Below are positions 5,479-6,125 of a DNA stretch of 6,125 nucleotides, piece after piece; positions within the stretch are counted from its first letter, which is position 1, and each line of letters starts with the position of its first letter. The stretch is from Collinsella sp. GTDB taxonomy: Bacteria; Actinomycetota; Coriobacteriia; Coriobacteriales; Coriobacteriaceae. The position numbers were made by a program, and so were the translations under genes. The notes beneath the pieces are model-generated. The model searched no databases. It saw only the letters and a program-made list of their open reading frames with translations, and was not told the origin of the DNA. Location: positions 1 to 6,125 of the forward strand of contig JAIJJM010000140.1 of assembly GCA_022728415.1 (NCBI GenBank), given 5' to 3'.

Positions 5479-6026
5479 CGAGAGCATAAAAAATATTGGG
5501 GCAGCGTGAGCTATGCTGCCATCGCTGGTCCCTTCCCGTCACTTTGAAAACCCGGATACCAGCAGACAAATTTATCCTGCAGTTCGTTATTCAAAACGGC
5601 GGTCCGGGTCTGTAACAAATAATGAGCCCCTTTTCTGCTCCACTGCATCTGCTGCTTTTTGGCCATTCGTCTGGCGATCACTTCATTGATCGTGGATTCC
5701 ACAAACGCGGTTGATACCGGCTCTCCGTACCGACGCATTTCGCCGTAGTTTGGGATCATCATCTTATTATTCCGGATGTAGGTATACATTTCATCCAGAT
5801 GTTTTTGCAGGGATTTCAGGCTAGGATAGCTGAGTTCAGGGTCATCGCAATACATAACGCAATTATCAATATGTTCCAGCGCAGCGACAACATTGCCATG
5901 CCAGAGATATCGTTTAATGCTTTCCAGCAGTGCCAGAACTTTACTCCCCGCCTCTGGATCTGATACCAGCAGTCCCCGGGCATATTGCATGAGCACCTTC
6001 AGCCTCATGGTGATATGAAACCAGTC
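5479..6026 (-). mobile_element. ISKra4-family element remnant, probably ISKpn19 (right end)
   Basis: The segment holds the 3' part of an ISKra4-family transposase gene and about 30 bases after its stop, ending where resolvase sequence begins near 5478. ISKpn19 is a frequent neighbour of qnrS1 in Enterobacterales plasmids, which supports the name, though I cite it from memory. The left part of the element has been replaced by IS26 at 6027. I could not define its terminal repeat or a target duplication from the sequence. Confidence 0.7.
5511..6026 (-). pseudogene. ISKra4-family (ISKpn19-like) transposase, C-terminal 171 residues
   Basis: The fragment starts at DWFHITMRLKVLMQYARG and ends FQSDGKGPAMAA with TAG 5513-5511. 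DWFH-(T/I)-MRLK near the start and the block with VESTINEVIARRM, then QQMQWSRKGAHYLLQTRTAV, are typical of the C-terminal half of these DDE transposases. The Glu of VESTINE is the likely third catalytic acid. The middle of the fragment (LLESIKRYLWHGNVVAALEH) is predicted helical. The frame continues upstream through the IS26 end to an ATG at 6113, but those codons are IS26 read on the wrong strand. The first two catalytic Asp and most of the protein are missing, so it is inactive. Confidence 0.8.
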
Positions 6027-6040
6027 GGCACTGTTGCAAA
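6027..6040 (+). repeat. IS26 left terminal inverted repeat
   Basis: GGCACTGTTGCAAA is the 14-bp IS26 end, the exact inverse of 85-98. It fixes the junction with the ISKpn19-like gene between 6026 and 6027. Confidence 0.97.
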
Positions 6041-6089
6041 TAGTCGGTGGTGATAAACTTATCATCCCCTTTTGCTGATGGAGCTGCAC

Positions 6090-6125
6090 ATGAACCCATT
6101 CAAAGGCCGGCATTTTCAGCGTGAC
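6090..6125 (+). CDS. tnpA: IS26 transposase, N-terminal 12 codons (partial)
   Basis: From ATG 6090 the frame reads MNPFKGRHFQRD, the start of the IS26 (IS6 family) DDE transposase, and continues past the window edge. GATGGAG at 6077-6083 is the likely ribosome site. Nothing here suggests damage. If complete, this copy can supply the transposase that moves the whole IS26-bounded unit. Confidence 0.95.
   Translation, partial: MNPFKGRHFQRD

Larger units (their letters stand above)
1..6125. mobile_element. IS26-bounded composite region (translocatable unit) carrying qnrS1
   Basis: Both window edges lie inside IS26 copies in the same orientation: the right end of one at 1-98 and the left end of another from 6027. 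The intervening 5,928 bp hold a Tn3 remnant, an IS2-like remnant, qnrS1, an amidase remnant, a resolvase remnant and an ISKra4-family remnant. IS26 is known to mobilise DNA between direct copies as a unit of one IS plus the segment, and to delete flanking DNA up to its own ends. The truncations at 98/99 and 6026/6027 fit that behaviour. The 8 bases inside each copy (99-106 and 6019-6026) do not match, so there is no sign that this was assembled as a simple transposon. Seen: the ends and their orientation. Inferred: mobility as one unit. Confidence 0.85.
6027..6125 (+). mobile_element. IS26: IS26, left terminal 99 bp
   Basis: The segment begins with GGCACTGTTGCAAA, continues with the 49 bp between the repeat and the gene that I know from IS26, and enters the transposase gene at 6090. 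It runs out of the window. The orientation is the same as the copy at 1-98. It interrupts the ISKpn19-like transposase gene. Confidence 0.96.

Noticed and set aside
5511..6113. A 200-codon minus-strand frame taken as one complete protein
   Set aside because: Its first codons are the IS26 left end read backwards. The genuine transposase part begins at 6026.

Overview
This window is a patchwork from an acquired multiresistance region. It is almost certainly on a plasmid of an Enterobacterales host (Escherichia, Klebsiella, Salmonella or a relative). That assignment rests on recognisable parts: two IS26 ends, the 3' part of a Tn3/Tn2-type tnpA with its 38-bp terminal repeat, an IS2-subgroup (IS3 family) element, the quinolone-resistance gene qnrS1, a resolvase fragment, and the end of an ISKra4-family element that I take to be ISKpn19. 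No replication, transfer or chromosomal housekeeping gene is visible. The only intact gene is qnrS1. Everything else is a broken mobile element or a gene remnant.

Layout, left to right. 1-98: right end of IS26, reading rightward. 99-2655: the last 840 codons of the Tn3-type transposase gene and the Tn3 terminal inverted repeat, cut at the 5' side by IS26. 2656-3771: an IS2-like element on the minus strand. It keeps its left terminal repeat but has lost its right end, carries a premature stop in orfA and another in orfB, and has an in-frame loss of the stretch holding the middle catalytic Asp. 3772-4074: a gene-free, hairpin-rich leader. 4075-4731: qnrS1. 4732-4978: AT-rich flank with the first 54 codons of an amidase-signature-family gene. 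4979-5478: a segment that opens with an IS26-like terminal sequence and carries a serine resolvase lacking its N-terminal catalytic part. 5479-6026: the 3' end of the ISKpn19-like transposase gene. 6027-6125: left end of a second IS26, again reading rightward.

How the parts relate. The two IS26 copies are in the same orientation and each truncates what lies next to it. The 5,928 bp between them therefore form a translocatable unit carrying qnrS1 that IS26 could move as a block. QnrS1 is a pentapeptide-repeat protein that shields DNA gyrase and topoisomerase IV from fluoroquinolones. The resolvase, the IS2-like transposase and the Tn3 transposase each lack catalytic or essential N-terminal parts, so mobility should now depend on IS26.

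I see no unknown defence or mobile system here. The points most worth checking are the structured leader upstream of qnrS1, a 12-bp direct repeat that bounds it and straddles the IS terminus, the amidase remnant as a tracer of where qnrS1 came from, and the divergent IS26-like end fused to the resolvase segment.
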